This document shows, piece after piece, positions 42,467 to 50,735 of a stretch of DNA of 64,000 nt (within the stretch, counting starts at the first letter, position 1; every line of letters starts with the position of its first letter). Under the pieces are notes generated by a model. It did no database searches. It had not been told where the DNA came from and saw only the letters and a program-made list of their open reading frames with translations. The DNA is from Candidatus Peregrinibacteria bacterium. Its GTDB lineage: Bacteria; Patescibacteriota; Gracilibacteria; UBA1369. The stretch is taken from the NCBI GenBank assembly GCA_003153355.1, contig PLYH01000006.1:20210-84209 (forward strand), read 5' to 3'. The translations under genes and the position numbers were made by a program.

Positions 42467-43224
42467 CGTTTTTGAAAAAGTGAAATTACGAAGACGATTG
42501 GAAATTTAATCGTTGCGTTGAAGATTCTGCCGATGCGGGTGGGTTGTTTTGTTAATCTGTAGAACCATTCCAGTCCGATTTTGCGCATCCAATAAGGCGC
42601 GCGTTTGATCTGCCCGCTTATGAAATCGAACGCTCCGCCAACGCCCATGACAACTTTTACGTGCGTAAGGTGCGGGAGGTTTCTGGCTATCCACATTTCC
42701 TGTTTGGGCGCGCCGTAGGCTACAAATAAGAGTTCAGCACCGCTCTGGTTTATGAGATGACGGCTCTGCTCATCATTTTCCGCAGCAGGGAAGCCGCTGT
42801 GCGTTCCTATGACTTTTATATTCGGATAGCGCTTTTCTAATATTTCTTTAGTCTTTTCAGCTACTCCCGGGGCGGCACCGAGCAGGAAAATTTTTGTTCC
42901 TTCGGGAGCATAATGGCAGATCGCCTGCATACAGTCCGTTCCCGTAACCCTTTCTTTGAGAGGTTTGCCGATAATGCCGGAAGCGAGCATAATCCCGAAT
43001 CCGTCGGGAATATTCAGGTCTGTTGTATTAAGGATTTTTTTGAACTGTTCGTTTTTTCGAGCTTCCAAAAGCATTTCAGGATTTGGAGTCGCGACGAAAA
43101 AATGTTTGGAGTTGCCCGTAAGTTTTTCCAGCACGAGTGTCAGTACTTCAGTATTTTTTATGCTGTCGAATGGAATTTCCAGAATGGTGATGCGTTCATG
43201 ATTTGTGGTTGCGTGGTGGTTCAT
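42463..43224 (-). CDS. WecG/TagA/CpsF-family glycosyltransferase
   Basis: A 253-residue GT26 enzyme that adds a sugar, often N-acetylmannosamine or its acid, to a lipid-linked precursor in cell-wall polymer synthesis. Motifs are FVATPNPEMLLEARKNEQFKKIL, LNIPDGFGIMLAS, RVTGTDCMQAIC, IFLLGAAPGVAEK, VAYGAPKQEMWI and GVGGAFDFISGQIKRAPYWMRKIGLEWFYRL. The C-terminus is hydrophobic and probably membrane-associated. SLH domains in other bacteria bind such secondary polymers, so it may serve the SLH protein at the window start; this is inferred. The ATG overlaps the methyltransferase stop (ATGA). Confidence 0.93.
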   Translation of the reverse strand: MNHHATTNHERITILEIPFDSIKNTEVLTLVLEKLTGNSKHFFVATPNPEMLLEARKNEQFKKILNTTDLNIPDGFGIMLASGIIGKPLKERVTGTDCMQAICHYAPEGTKIFLLGAAPGVAEKTKEILEKRYPNIKVIGTHSGFPAAENDEQSRHLINQSGAELLFVAYGAPKQEMWIARNLPHLTHVKVVMGVGGAFDFISGQIKRAPYWMRKIGLEWFYRLTKQPTRIGRIFNATIKFPIVFVISLFQKR

Positions 43225-43928
43225 GGCTTTGCGATGACGATAAAATCGTGGCTTTTTTCAGGATCAGCTTTGGAAAGTTCGATAACATTCCATTGTGCTT
43301 CATGGAAAAGTTTTTGAAGCTCTTTAAGAGTGAATGCATGGTAATAACGAGGTTTTTTCATTTTTCCCCAGGGTATAAAAGTATCGTTGGGAGCGTAGGT
43401 TCCAAAGCTCAATATACTCCTGAGTATGGCTTTCGCCAGCTGCGTCCAATATTTTTTTTGCCATAAATTCCAAACCGTAAGAATCAGAACGCCGTTCGGC
43501 TTAAGGACGCGCCGTATTTCCTTTAAAGCTTTCAGGCGGCTTTTTTTATCAGACAGATGGTGAAAAGCTCTAATGCAGAAAAGCACATCAATGGTTTTAT
43601 CCTTTGCGGGAATTTTGGTCATGTCACCGGGTTTGAACGTATGATGGGGGTATTTTTTATGAGCTTCGCTGAGGAGGTTTTTGCTGACATCCACTCCTAC
43701 GTAGTAAAAAGCCTTCTGGTGCCAGTTCGCAGCTTCCTTCTCCAGGAACTGCAAAAGTCTTCCGTTGCCGCAGCCGAGATCCAGAATGGTTTGGCCGGGT
43801 TGAAGATATTCGCTGAACATTTCAAACTCCTTTCCGGCAAATGCTCGGGAGTCGGAAAACTCTTTGCTTATGTCGTCATAAGTTTTTGCTACGTCGGTCA
43901 TAATTTTTTTTGCGTTTTTTTCGTTCAT
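43221..43928 (-). CDS. SAM-dependent methyltransferase, Trm9-like (putative tRNA cm5U34 methyltransferase)
   Basis: A 235-residue class I methyltransferase. The SAM site has ILDLGCGNGRLLQFL (about 48-62), VGVDVSKNLL, GDMTKIPAKDKTIDVLFC and AFHHLSDKKSR. Around this core, several segments parallel yeast Trm9 in order: TYDDISKEFSDSR (Trm9 VYNEIAPHFSQTR), DTFIPW (DVFVPW), RYYHAFTLKEL (RYYHLYREGEL) and a C-terminal DFIVIAKP (NWWVVAQKR). Trm9 converts cm5U34 to mcm5U34 in tRNA. elp3, which makes cm5U34, is transcribed divergently 86 bases away. A generic methyltransferase role cannot be excluded. Trm112, the eukaryotic activator, is not seen here. Confidence 0.78.
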   Translation of the reverse strand: MNEKNAKKIMTDVAKTYDDISKEFSDSRAFAGKEFEMFSEYLQPGQTILDLGCGNGRLLQFLEKEAANWHQKAFYYVGVDVSKNLLSEAHKKYPHHTFKPGDMTKIPAKDKTIDVLFCIRAFHHLSDKKSRLKALKEIRRVLKPNGVLILTVWNLWQKKYWTQLAKAILRSILSFGTYAPNDTFIPWGKMKKPRYYHAFTLKELQKLFHEAQWNVIELSKADPEKSHDFIVIAKP

Positions 43929-44014
43929 ACTAGCCGTTGAAACGGTATTCCTGACTTGTAAAATATCAATTTACCGTGTAATCTGCAACTCTCGGATAGA
44001 CTATTATTCCTTTT

Positions 44015-45595
44015 ATGCAAGCTGCTCTCGAAAATTTGGTGAAAGAGGCTTACCAGACGAAAATACAAGGTCAGCAGGAACTTCACGCATTAAAAAACCG
44101 TTTTGCTGTAAAATATAAGTCAAGTTTTCCAAGTAATGCCGAGATGATTCAAGCTTACCGTAAGCTCATAGAAAAAGGTGAGTTGCCTGAAGACCGGGAT
44201 TTTATGAAGGTTTTGCGAAAGCGTTCGGTACGTTCACTTTCAGGAATAGCTTCAATCACAGTCATCATGAAAGCTTATCCTTGTCCTGGTAAATGCATTT
44301 TTTGTCCAACGGAACCGGAGATGCCCAAGAGTTATCTTTCCAACGAACCGGCGATCATGCGGGCAATTTTGAATAATTTTGATTCCTATAAGCAGACGTT
44401 AAACCGTCTCAGCAGCTTGAACAAAACCGGACATCGTACCAATAAAATAGACGTAATCGTTTCCGGAGGAACATTTTCTTTTTACCCTCATCGATACCAG
44501 ACTGATTTTACACGGGGAATTTTTAATGCGTTAAACGGCAGCAAATCACGTTCGCTTGATGAAGCTCAAAAAATTAATGAAACCGCCGAAAACCGCTGTA
44601 TTGGTTTGTCTTTTGAAACGCGTCCTGACCACATCACCGAAGAAGAACTTAGACGTTTGCGCTGGCTCGGCTGTACCAAAATTGAAATCGGCGTACAAAG
44701 TTTGAACGACAAAGTTTTGGATATGAACAAACGCGGTCATGGCATTGCGGAAACAAAACGTGCTCTGCAGCTTATCCGCGATGCAGCATATAAAGTGAAC
44801 TGCCACATGATGCCGAACCTGTATGGCAGTACCCCCGAAATAGATTATGAAGACATGGTGGAACTTTTCCGTAATCCTGCTTACCGTCCGGACTGGCTTA
44901 AGATTTATCCGACGATGGTCGTGCCGTGGTCGCAACTTGAAGGCATCTGGAAAAGAGGTCTGCATGTTCCCTATACCGATGAAGACCTTGTTGATCTTTT
45001 GGTGAAAATTAAACAGACCATTCCCGAATACACGCGCATCACCCGTTTGTACCGTGATATTCCAGCTACAACCATTACCGCAGGTTCAAAAATTTCCAAT
45101 CTCCGGCAGTTGATTCAGGCAAAAATGAAACAAGAAAATGTAGTGTGCCGCTGTATCCGCTGCCGTGAAATCAAGGATGAAAAAGTGAAGTTCGATGATT
45201 TAACTCTGAACGTGAAAGAAATGGAAGCTTCAGAAGGACAGGAATTTTTTATTACGTTCGACGATATGAAGCGCGACCGTCTTTCTTCGCTGCTTCGTTT
45301 GCGTTTTTCATCGTACAGCTTGAGAGGGAAAAAGCATTTTATTCCAGAGCTCGAAGGGGCAGCTTTAGTCCGTGAAGTCCATACCTACGGCGAACAAGTG
45401 GAAATTTCTTCGCGCGAAAAATCCGCTTCGCAACACATCGGCCTAGGCCGCCGCATGATGCTGAAAGCAGAAGAGATCGCCCAGAAAAACGGTTATAAAA
45501 AAATCGCGGTGATCAGCGGGATCGGCGTCCGTGAATACTACCGTAAACTCGGCTATGAACTCGAGGGGACGTATATGATTAAAAAACTGAAATAA
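44015..45595 (+). CDS. elp3: Elp3-type tRNA U34 carboxymethyl synthase (radical SAM plus acetyltransferase)
   Basis: A 526-residue Elp3 homologue that uses acetyl-CoA and radical SAM chemistry to build cm5U at the tRNA wobble position. The radical-SAM cluster is Cys90, Cys94 and Cys97 in CPGKCIFCPTEPEMPKSY. It is followed by DVIVSGGTFSFYPHRYQ, CIGLSFETRPDHI, RLGCTKIEIGVQS-type strands, HMMPNLYGSTPE, and the zinc-linker CRCIRCREI near 375. The GNAT domain ends with ASQHIGLGRRMMLKAEEIA and IAVISGIGVREYYRKLGYELEGTYM. Full length compared with Dehalococcoides Elp3. The Trm9-like gene is its divergent neighbour. Confidence 0.95.
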   Translation: MQAALENLVKEAYQTKIQGQQELHALKNRFAVKYKSSFPSNAEMIQAYRKLIEKGELPEDRDFMKVLRKRSVRSLSGIASITVIMKAYPCPGKCIFCPTEPEMPKSYLSNEPAIMRAILNNFDSYKQTLNRLSSLNKTGHRTNKIDVIVSGGTFSFYPHRYQTDFTRGIFNALNGSKSRSLDEAQKINETAENRCIGLSFETRPDHITEEELRRLRWLGCTKIEIGVQSLNDKVLDMNKRGHGIAETKRALQLIRDAAYKVNCHMMPNLYGSTPEIDYEDMVELFRNPAYRPDWLKIYPTMVVPWSQLEGIWKRGLHVPYTDEDLVDLLVKIKQTIPEYTRITRLYRDIPATTITAGSKISNLRQLIQAKMKQENVVCRCIRCREIKDEKVKFDDLTLNVKEMEASEGQEFFITFDDMKRDRLSSLLRLRFSSYSLRGKKHFIPELEGAALVREVHTYGEQVEISSREKSASQHIGLGRRMMLKAEEIAQKNGYKKIAVISGIGVREYYRKLGYELEGTYMIKKLK

Positions 45596-45611
45596 TTTTA
45601 GCCTCGTTTTG

Positions 45612-48600
45612 TTAATCCGCTGTAACCAACGGTGTTATTTTCGGCGACTCAATGTTCGTATTTTGAACCTGGTTGTCGAGCACACCAATGGTTTCCTGAG
45701 AAAGTTCTACGTTGGCAGCGGGCTTTAAAAACAATTCATATCCCATTAAGCCCAATGCTCCACCCATCGCCATTTTCATAGTCCAATGTCCCGTTGCGGA
45801 CATTTCCCGCAAAGCTTCAATGGAATTTACTTCGCCTTTCGATGCCCGAATGGCTTCTGCGAGTTTCATGCTTTTTCCTACCGCCCGCGCTTCTTTAGCC
45901 ACACCTAAACCTGCACGTGCGCTCATGAATACCCCGGCTAATTCGCTGGCGTCGCAAAGAGCTCCTCCTACACCGAATGCAATCCGCAATCCGCGGTCTT
46001 TAGCGTCAAGTTTTCGTTTTGTGAAATATTCTTCTCCCGATGCCGCCGAATAAAAATCTGAGGCAGTTGAGACAAAAGGCAAAGTATCTACTCCTGCCTG
46101 TAAAATAGAGTTTGACCAGTCCTTGGTATCTTTTTGATCCATAAAATTAATGACGCTTCCCACGCCGACAAACAATGCATAGAGTTTAAGATTTCCGTTG
46201 GTAAGTAGTTTTCTTGCACCGCCTGCTTCCTTCTGTCCGTAAAGAATTTTTGACCATGTGCTTTGGATCTGATTTTTTTCAGCTTTCATCAAATCCTGTA
46301 CTTCCGTGCTTACTACTCCGCCTTTCATGGCCGTGCGCAAATCCCAGCTTTTTTTCCAGCCAGTGGTGAATTTATCAGCATCGGTAACTAAGCCAAGGTC
46401 GATTTTTACTTTTATTTTTTGTAATTCGTTAATTTCTTTGGCAACCTCCTTAATCGGTTTTCCTTCTTTCGCGAGAGCTTCAGCTGCCTGAAATCTTTCA
46501 CCGATTTGAAGATCAATTTGTTTGCGATGAGTTAAGACACTGTCGGCAAGTGCATCCATCTGCTCAAAATGCCCTTTCGTAATTTGAACTTCTTTGCCGC
46601 TAGCTCCGAACTCTTTTTCCAAATTTAGACGCTGCTCTTTTATCTTAAAATCTAAAAAATTGCCCTGTTTAACCAGGCGTTCGTTCATGTACTTCCGTAA
46701 AAGACTTTTATCCTGCTCAATTCCTTTTTCAAGTTCGGCTATTCTGGCAGCGTCGCCGCCGCTTCCTTTTGCTTTTAACTTGGCCAGCTCATCTTCGAAT
46801 TCTGCTACTGATTTGCGGGTTTTGTGAATCAGTTCATCTTTTTCCAAAAGTTCTATCTTTTTTTCGTTGAGCTTTTGATCATTCACTGAAATTTTCTCCG
46901 CTGAATTAACGTTCGCATCCAGGTTTTTTTGTTTTTCCCTAGCTGTTTCAAGTTCAGAAGTTGCCTTTTTAAGTTCTTCTTCAATTTCAGCGGTGGTTGC
47001 GTTCGGCTTGAACTCTTTGCCGATCAGTTCGGAACTAAGTGCGCCTCCTTTTACTGCAGTTACTGCTTCTTTGCCTAATTCGATTGGTTTTTTGAGGTAT
47101 TTGCCGACAAGATATTTGCTGTACTCTTTTCTCCATTTAGGCTGACTCAAAAATCTGTAAATTTTCCATGACTGGGTTGCCGCTAGAAGTTCGGCTTCTG
47201 TCCATCCGCGGCGGTATTTGAGTTCATTCGTGAGATTGTTCACTTCTTCACAAACCTGGTCGTTGATTTCATGAATTTTTTGGGCTTTGTCCGCAATGCC
47301 CGGAAGATCACTTTCGCTTTTGCATTTTTTGATCGCATCCTGCCATTCAGCAATGGCTTGTTTTAATTGTGCGTAGAGAGTTTCAAGTTTTTTTGTGTCG
47401 ATGCTGTTTTTTTTGCAATTGGTGAGGACTTCCTTGATCCCTTCGGCAGGGAATACTCTCGTCATATCCTTTTGCATTTCCAGAACCGCCGGTTTGACTG
47501 TTGGCGGAAGTTTTTCAATATCCGCACTGATTGCAGCTATTTCTGGCGATAATACAGTTTTCCCTTCAGATTCAGCATCCAGATTTGTCAGAACCTGGTC
47601 AACGGTCGTGGTGGAGTTTTTAAAACGTTTTATTTCGTCCGCGTGTTTTTCAAAATATGCACGAAGAACTTTTTCCTGCTCTGCGGTTTCAGCACTTCCT
47701 ACAAAAATGTTCAGTCCAGGGATTTTTCCGAGTATGCCTGAGATAGCCGATTTTCCTTCGGCGATTGTGGACATAAACTCGTCGTATTTGATGCCGCCAA
47801 TTTCTTTCAGGGTTTCCGGTTTGATTGTAGTGCCCATCTCTTTGCTGATTTTTTCTGCCATACTACGGTGAACGCTCAAATTTTCATCAGGTCCGGAGAT
47901 CAAAACTTTAAAAGCCTCGATAAATTTGAATTCAGAAAGCAGCATAACGAACTGGCTCAAGCGGTTGCCGGTAATGTCGATGCCAAGTTTGTCTTTTATC
48001 CATTTGCCAACGTCTTCACTGCCGATCAAACGTCCGAGGACAAAAATACCGGTGCCGATGCCGAGCGTCCATTTTAGACGACTGACCCATTTATTCCCAA
48101 GAATTTTGTCGAACCAGGACTCTTTTTTTTCTCCTGATTCTTCTTTCTCATCACCGTTTTTATCCTTGGACGAGAACATCCATTTCAACATCCTGTATGC
48201 GCCGTAAGAGCCGGCTATGGCGATACCTGCCGTAAGAATTTTATGTTCTCCCATCCACTTCGTTGCATTTTCCCAGAAAGTTTTCGGTTTTTCTTGGTTT
48301 GCTGGAACCTCGGCAGGTTTTTGCTGAGGCGAATTAAAGTTTTCTTTGATTTTTTTTGCTCCTTCGTAAATTTCATTGCCGCGGTCAACAAGCTTATCCC
48401 AGCGTTCTTTCATTGCTGCATAGAGAGCTGAACCCGGCTTTGACGCAATTTCCTGGAGTTTCTTGAGCGAAATTTTTTCGGCAGGATTGAGCTTGGCTAA
48501 TAGTGGCCCTCCAATGCTTGAAATATTTTCGAAAGGTTTCAGCGCTTCTTTTTTGATTCCCTGGTCAAAAATCATGGCTAAAAGCGTCGTACCTGTTACG

Positions 48601-48890
48601 GCTTCGAGCATGTTAAACCCTTCTCTTTGTTCTTTGGTTTCCAGTCCTTTCTGAACGTCGAGTTTGTCGATTTTTAAGGGAGTGTCTTTGTCCGGATTGA
48701 TCTCCATCTGAAGCACTTCGCGTTTGATTTCCGATGTTCCTTTCGTGGTCTCTTTTTTGACGTCGGTTTTTTCCGCGGCGATTTGAGGAGCGATTTCCGA
48801 TGCTTTGATTTGTCCCAATTTAAGGACATCCGGAACTTTTTTATTCTGGTCGGATGGATTCTCGTTGAGTTTTTGTTTTGGATCAGCCAT
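45612..48890 (-). CDS. giant coiled-coil protein with pre-toxin (PT-TG)-like segment
   Basis: A 1092-1093-residue protein of unknown family. The start is ATG at 48890; a GTG two codons upstream is possible. It has a disordered N-terminus, a hydrophobic helix (about 212-232), a second (about 275-292), a long helical region with strong heptads (about 650-800; ELETAREKQKNLDANVN, ELLEKDELIHKTRKS), and another hydrophobic segment near 895-915. Near 920-980, AGVDTLPFVSTASDFYSA, SGEEYFTKRKLDAKDRGL and RIAFGVGGALCDA resemble the PT-TG pre-toxin module that precedes toxin domains in polymorphic toxins. About 110 residues follow with no toxin motif I recognise. No signal peptide. A TATAAT -10 lies at 48920-48915. 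Confidence 0.75.
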   Translation of the reverse strand: MADPKQKLNENPSDQNKKVPDVLKLGQIKASEIAPQIAAEKTDVKKETTKGTSEIKREVLQMEINPDKDTPLKIDKLDVQKGLETKEQREGFNMLEAVTGTTLLAMIFDQGIKKEALKPFENISSIGGPLLAKLNPAEKISLKKLQEIASKPGSALYAAMKERWDKLVDRGNEIYEGAKKIKENFNSPQQKPAEVPANQEKPKTFWENATKWMGEHKILTAGIAIAGSYGAYRMLKWMFSSKDKNGDEKEESGEKKESWFDKILGNKWVSRLKWTLGIGTGIFVLGRLIGSEDVGKWIKDKLGIDITGNRLSQFVMLLSEFKFIEAFKVLISGPDENLSVHRSMAEKISKEMGTTIKPETLKEIGGIKYDEFMSTIAEGKSAISGILGKIPGLNIFVGSAETAEQEKVLRAYFEKHADEIKRFKNSTTTVDQVLTNLDAESEGKTVLSPEIAAISADIEKLPPTVKPAVLEMQKDMTRVFPAEGIKEVLTNCKKNSIDTKKLETLYAQLKQAIAEWQDAIKKCKSESDLPGIADKAQKIHEINDQVCEEVNNLTNELKYRRGWTEAELLAATQSWKIYRFLSQPKWRKEYSKYLVGKYLKKPIELGKEAVTAVKGGALSSELIGKEFKPNATTAEIEEELKKATSELETAREKQKNLDANVNSAEKISVNDQKLNEKKIELLEKDELIHKTRKSVAEFEDELAKLKAKGSGGDAARIAELEKGIEQDKSLLRKYMNERLVKQGNFLDFKIKEQRLNLEKEFGASGKEVQITKGHFEQMDALADSVLTHRKQIDLQIGERFQAAEALAKEGKPIKEVAKEINELQKIKVKIDLGLVTDADKFTTGWKKSWDLRTAMKGGVVSTEVQDLMKAEKNQIQSTWSKILYGQKEAGGARKLLTNGNLKLYALFVGVGSVINFMDQKDTKDWSNSILQAGVDTLPFVSTASDFYSAASGEEYFTKRKLDAKDRGLRIAFGVGGALCDASELAGVFMSARAGLGVAKEARAVGKSMKLAEAIRASKGEVNSIEALREMSATGHWTMKMAMGGALGLMGYELFLKPAANVELSQETIGVLDNQVQNTNIESPKITPLVTAD

Positions 48891-48963
48891 AAACACTACA
48901 AAATTATTCTTTTTATTATACCTTATTTTAAGGCTTTTGAGTAGTGCTTATCTTGAGATTTTT

Positions 48964-50241
48964 TCAGATGCGGATCGTTAAAATCTGATCCCATTGAGTG
49001 GTGTAGTTCGGTGAGCGTTTTTCCTGGCGATAGCTCCACTTCCTGTTTATGCCGGTTGCTCCGTATTGAAGGGTTTCGCTGCCCCAGCGCCAGTTCGTCT
49101 GATCCATGATTTCCATGAGTTTGTTTTTCTTTTCATAATTCTGGAGCGGAGTGAATAAATCCAGCTGCTGATGCCGTTTAGGGACAATGCCAGTCAAAAT
49201 AACGCCGGCCTTTTTGTATCCATAGCCCCATTTGAAGATGTTTTTCAGGCATTCATGAGCGACCGCGATAAAATCTCCGGTGTAAGCGGTGGGGTAGGGA
49301 AGTTCTTTCCCTTTGCTTTCGCGGTACATTGCTCCCTGCTGGTGATATCCGGTGCTGATATATACCTGAATATGCGAGGCGACGCAGCCTTGTTCACGGA
49401 GTTTTTCCGTAGTGCGGCTCGTAAAAGTTGCTACAGCTTCTTTTAAAGGCTGCAGGGTCGTGACCGGATGACGAAACGACCGTGAAGTAATGATACTTTT
49501 CTGGGCTTCTTCAACCTCGGCCATTTCGATTTTGGGAATGCCCCGTAACTCCAATACCGTCCTTAGTCCGTTTATAGCCATATGTTTTTTGACCCATTCG
49601 TCATCGGTATTTTTGAGCTGGAGTACATTTTTAATGTTGTATTGGTGTAAAAATTTTCTGAGTTTCCAGCCGATTCCCCAAACTTCTCCCACGTCAATTT
49701 TTTCTAAAATCTGATCGATATCCGGACAATCGGTGATATTGAAAACTCCATTATGCCCGGGATTTTTCTTGGCGATTTTATTGGCGAGTTTGGTCAGGGT
49801 TTTTGTCGGGCCTATACCGATGGAAACCGGTATGCCCGTCCAATCTTTTACGGTTTTCCGGATGGTTTGGGCATAGGCGATAATGTCTTTAACCGGCATG
49901 CTGGTCAGATCCAGAAAGGCTTCATCCACTGAATAAATTTCCAGATCAGTTGTAAAGTTTTCCAGGATGTTCATGATTCGGTTCGAGAAGTCTCCATATA
50001 AAGAAAAGTTGGATGAAAAAACCGCGATATTATATTTTTTGACCAACTTTTTACATTCAAAATATGGCTGAGCCATGGTAATTCCCACGGTTTTTGCTTC
50101 GTTGGACCTTGCTATGACGCAGCCGTCGTTGTTGGAAAGCACGATGATCGGCTTCCCGCGCAATTTCGGTTTAAAAACACGCTCGCAGGATGCGTAAAAA
50201 TTGTTGCAATCAACGAGTCCGAAAAGTTTAGGCTGATTCAT
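48964..50241 (-). CDS. umuC: Y-family DNA polymerase V catalytic subunit
   Basis: A 425-residue translesion polymerase. The start at 50241 (MNQPKLFGLVDCNNFYASCERVF) gives the family N-terminus with the first metal-binding Asp; SVDEAFLDL carries the second acidic pair. SIGIGPTKTLTKLANKIAKK and VWGIGWKLRKFL mark the palm and helix-hairpin-helix parts, and the little-finger domain ends with QQLDLFTP, a likely beta-clamp-binding motif. It overlaps umuD by 14 bases in one operon. Confidence 0.95.
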   Translation of the reverse strand: MNQPKLFGLVDCNNFYASCERVFKPKLRGKPIIVLSNNDGCVIARSNEAKTVGITMAQPYFECKKLVKKYNIAVFSSNFSLYGDFSNRIMNILENFTTDLEIYSVDEAFLDLTSMPVKDIIAYAQTIRKTVKDWTGIPVSIGIGPTKTLTKLANKIAKKNPGHNGVFNITDCPDIDQILEKIDVGEVWGIGWKLRKFLHQYNIKNVLQLKNTDDEWVKKHMAINGLRTVLELRGIPKIEMAEVEEAQKSIITSRSFRHPVTTLQPLKEAVATFTSRTTEKLREQGCVASHIQVYISTGYHQQGAMYRESKGKELPYPTAYTGDFIAVAHECLKNIFKWGYGYKKAGVILTGIVPKRHQQLDLFTPLQNYEKKNKLMEIMDQTNWRWGSETLQYGATGINRKWSYRQEKRSPNYTTQWDQILTIRI

Positions 50242-50641
50242 GCTGAGTGGAATGAATAACGTGCGTGACGACGCCCCAGATTTCAAACTCCATATTTGAA
50301 TTTATTTCAATCGGACGGTAGCGCGGGTTTTCGGCCATAAGCCACACTTTATCGCCGTTTTTCTTGATGCGTTTGACTGTAAATTCGCCGTTGATGAGCG
50401 CGATCACAATTTTGTTATTGGTTTTTTCGAGCGAACGGTCCACGATTAAAATGTCTCCGGACCGGATGCCGCCGTTGATCATGGAATCGCCCTGAACCCT
50501 CACAAAAAATGTGGCGGTCGGATGCTTTATAAGATAGGTGTTCAGGTCAAGGTTTTTTTCCAGAAAATCGTCGGCCGGGGAGGGGAACCCGGCGCTGACT
50601 CTACTTATATATAGAGGTATTTTTTGAGTTTTTTTTGACAT
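50228..50641 (-). CDS. umuD: UmuD-like self-cleaving subunit of polymerase V
   Basis: A 137-residue S24-family protein. The cleavage site is Ala17-Gly18 in SAGFPSPADDF, where E. coli UmuD has Cys-Gly; Ala-Gly is the LexA form. The catalytic pair is Ser53 (GDSMINGG) and Lys90 (FTVKRI). Cleavage is normally triggered by RecA filaments during DNA damage. It leads the umuDC operon; a palindrome 21-38 bases upstream of its ATG is a candidate SOS operator. Confidence 0.95.
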   Translation of the reverse strand: MSKKTQKIPLYISRVSAGFPSPADDFLEKNLDLNTYLIKHPTATFFVRVQGDSMINGGIRSGDILIVDRSLEKTNNKIVIALINGEFTVKRIKKNGDKVWLMAENPRYRPIEINSNMEFEIWGVVTHVIHSTQHESA

Positions 50642-50661
50642 GCGGAAGTTATAGATACATA

Positions 50662-50687
50662 GGTGAGTGTATACTCACCATGTTCAA
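50662..50687. promoter_or_regulatory. palindromic operator between umuDC and its divergent neighbour
   Basis: GGTGAGT (50662-50668), four bases GTAT, and ACTCACC (50673-50679) form a perfect 7-bp inverted repeat. On the minus strand it follows TTGAAC (50687-50682), a likely -35 of umuD, so a bound repressor would block the promoter. The plus-strand gene has its own TATAAT at 50712-50717. The motif differs from the LexA boxes of E. coli, Bacillus and other groups that I know. Confidence 0.55.
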
Positions 50688-50735
50688 CTGGGAAGAAAAT
50701 CGGCTTTGTGCTATAATAAAAAGATTGTTTAATCG

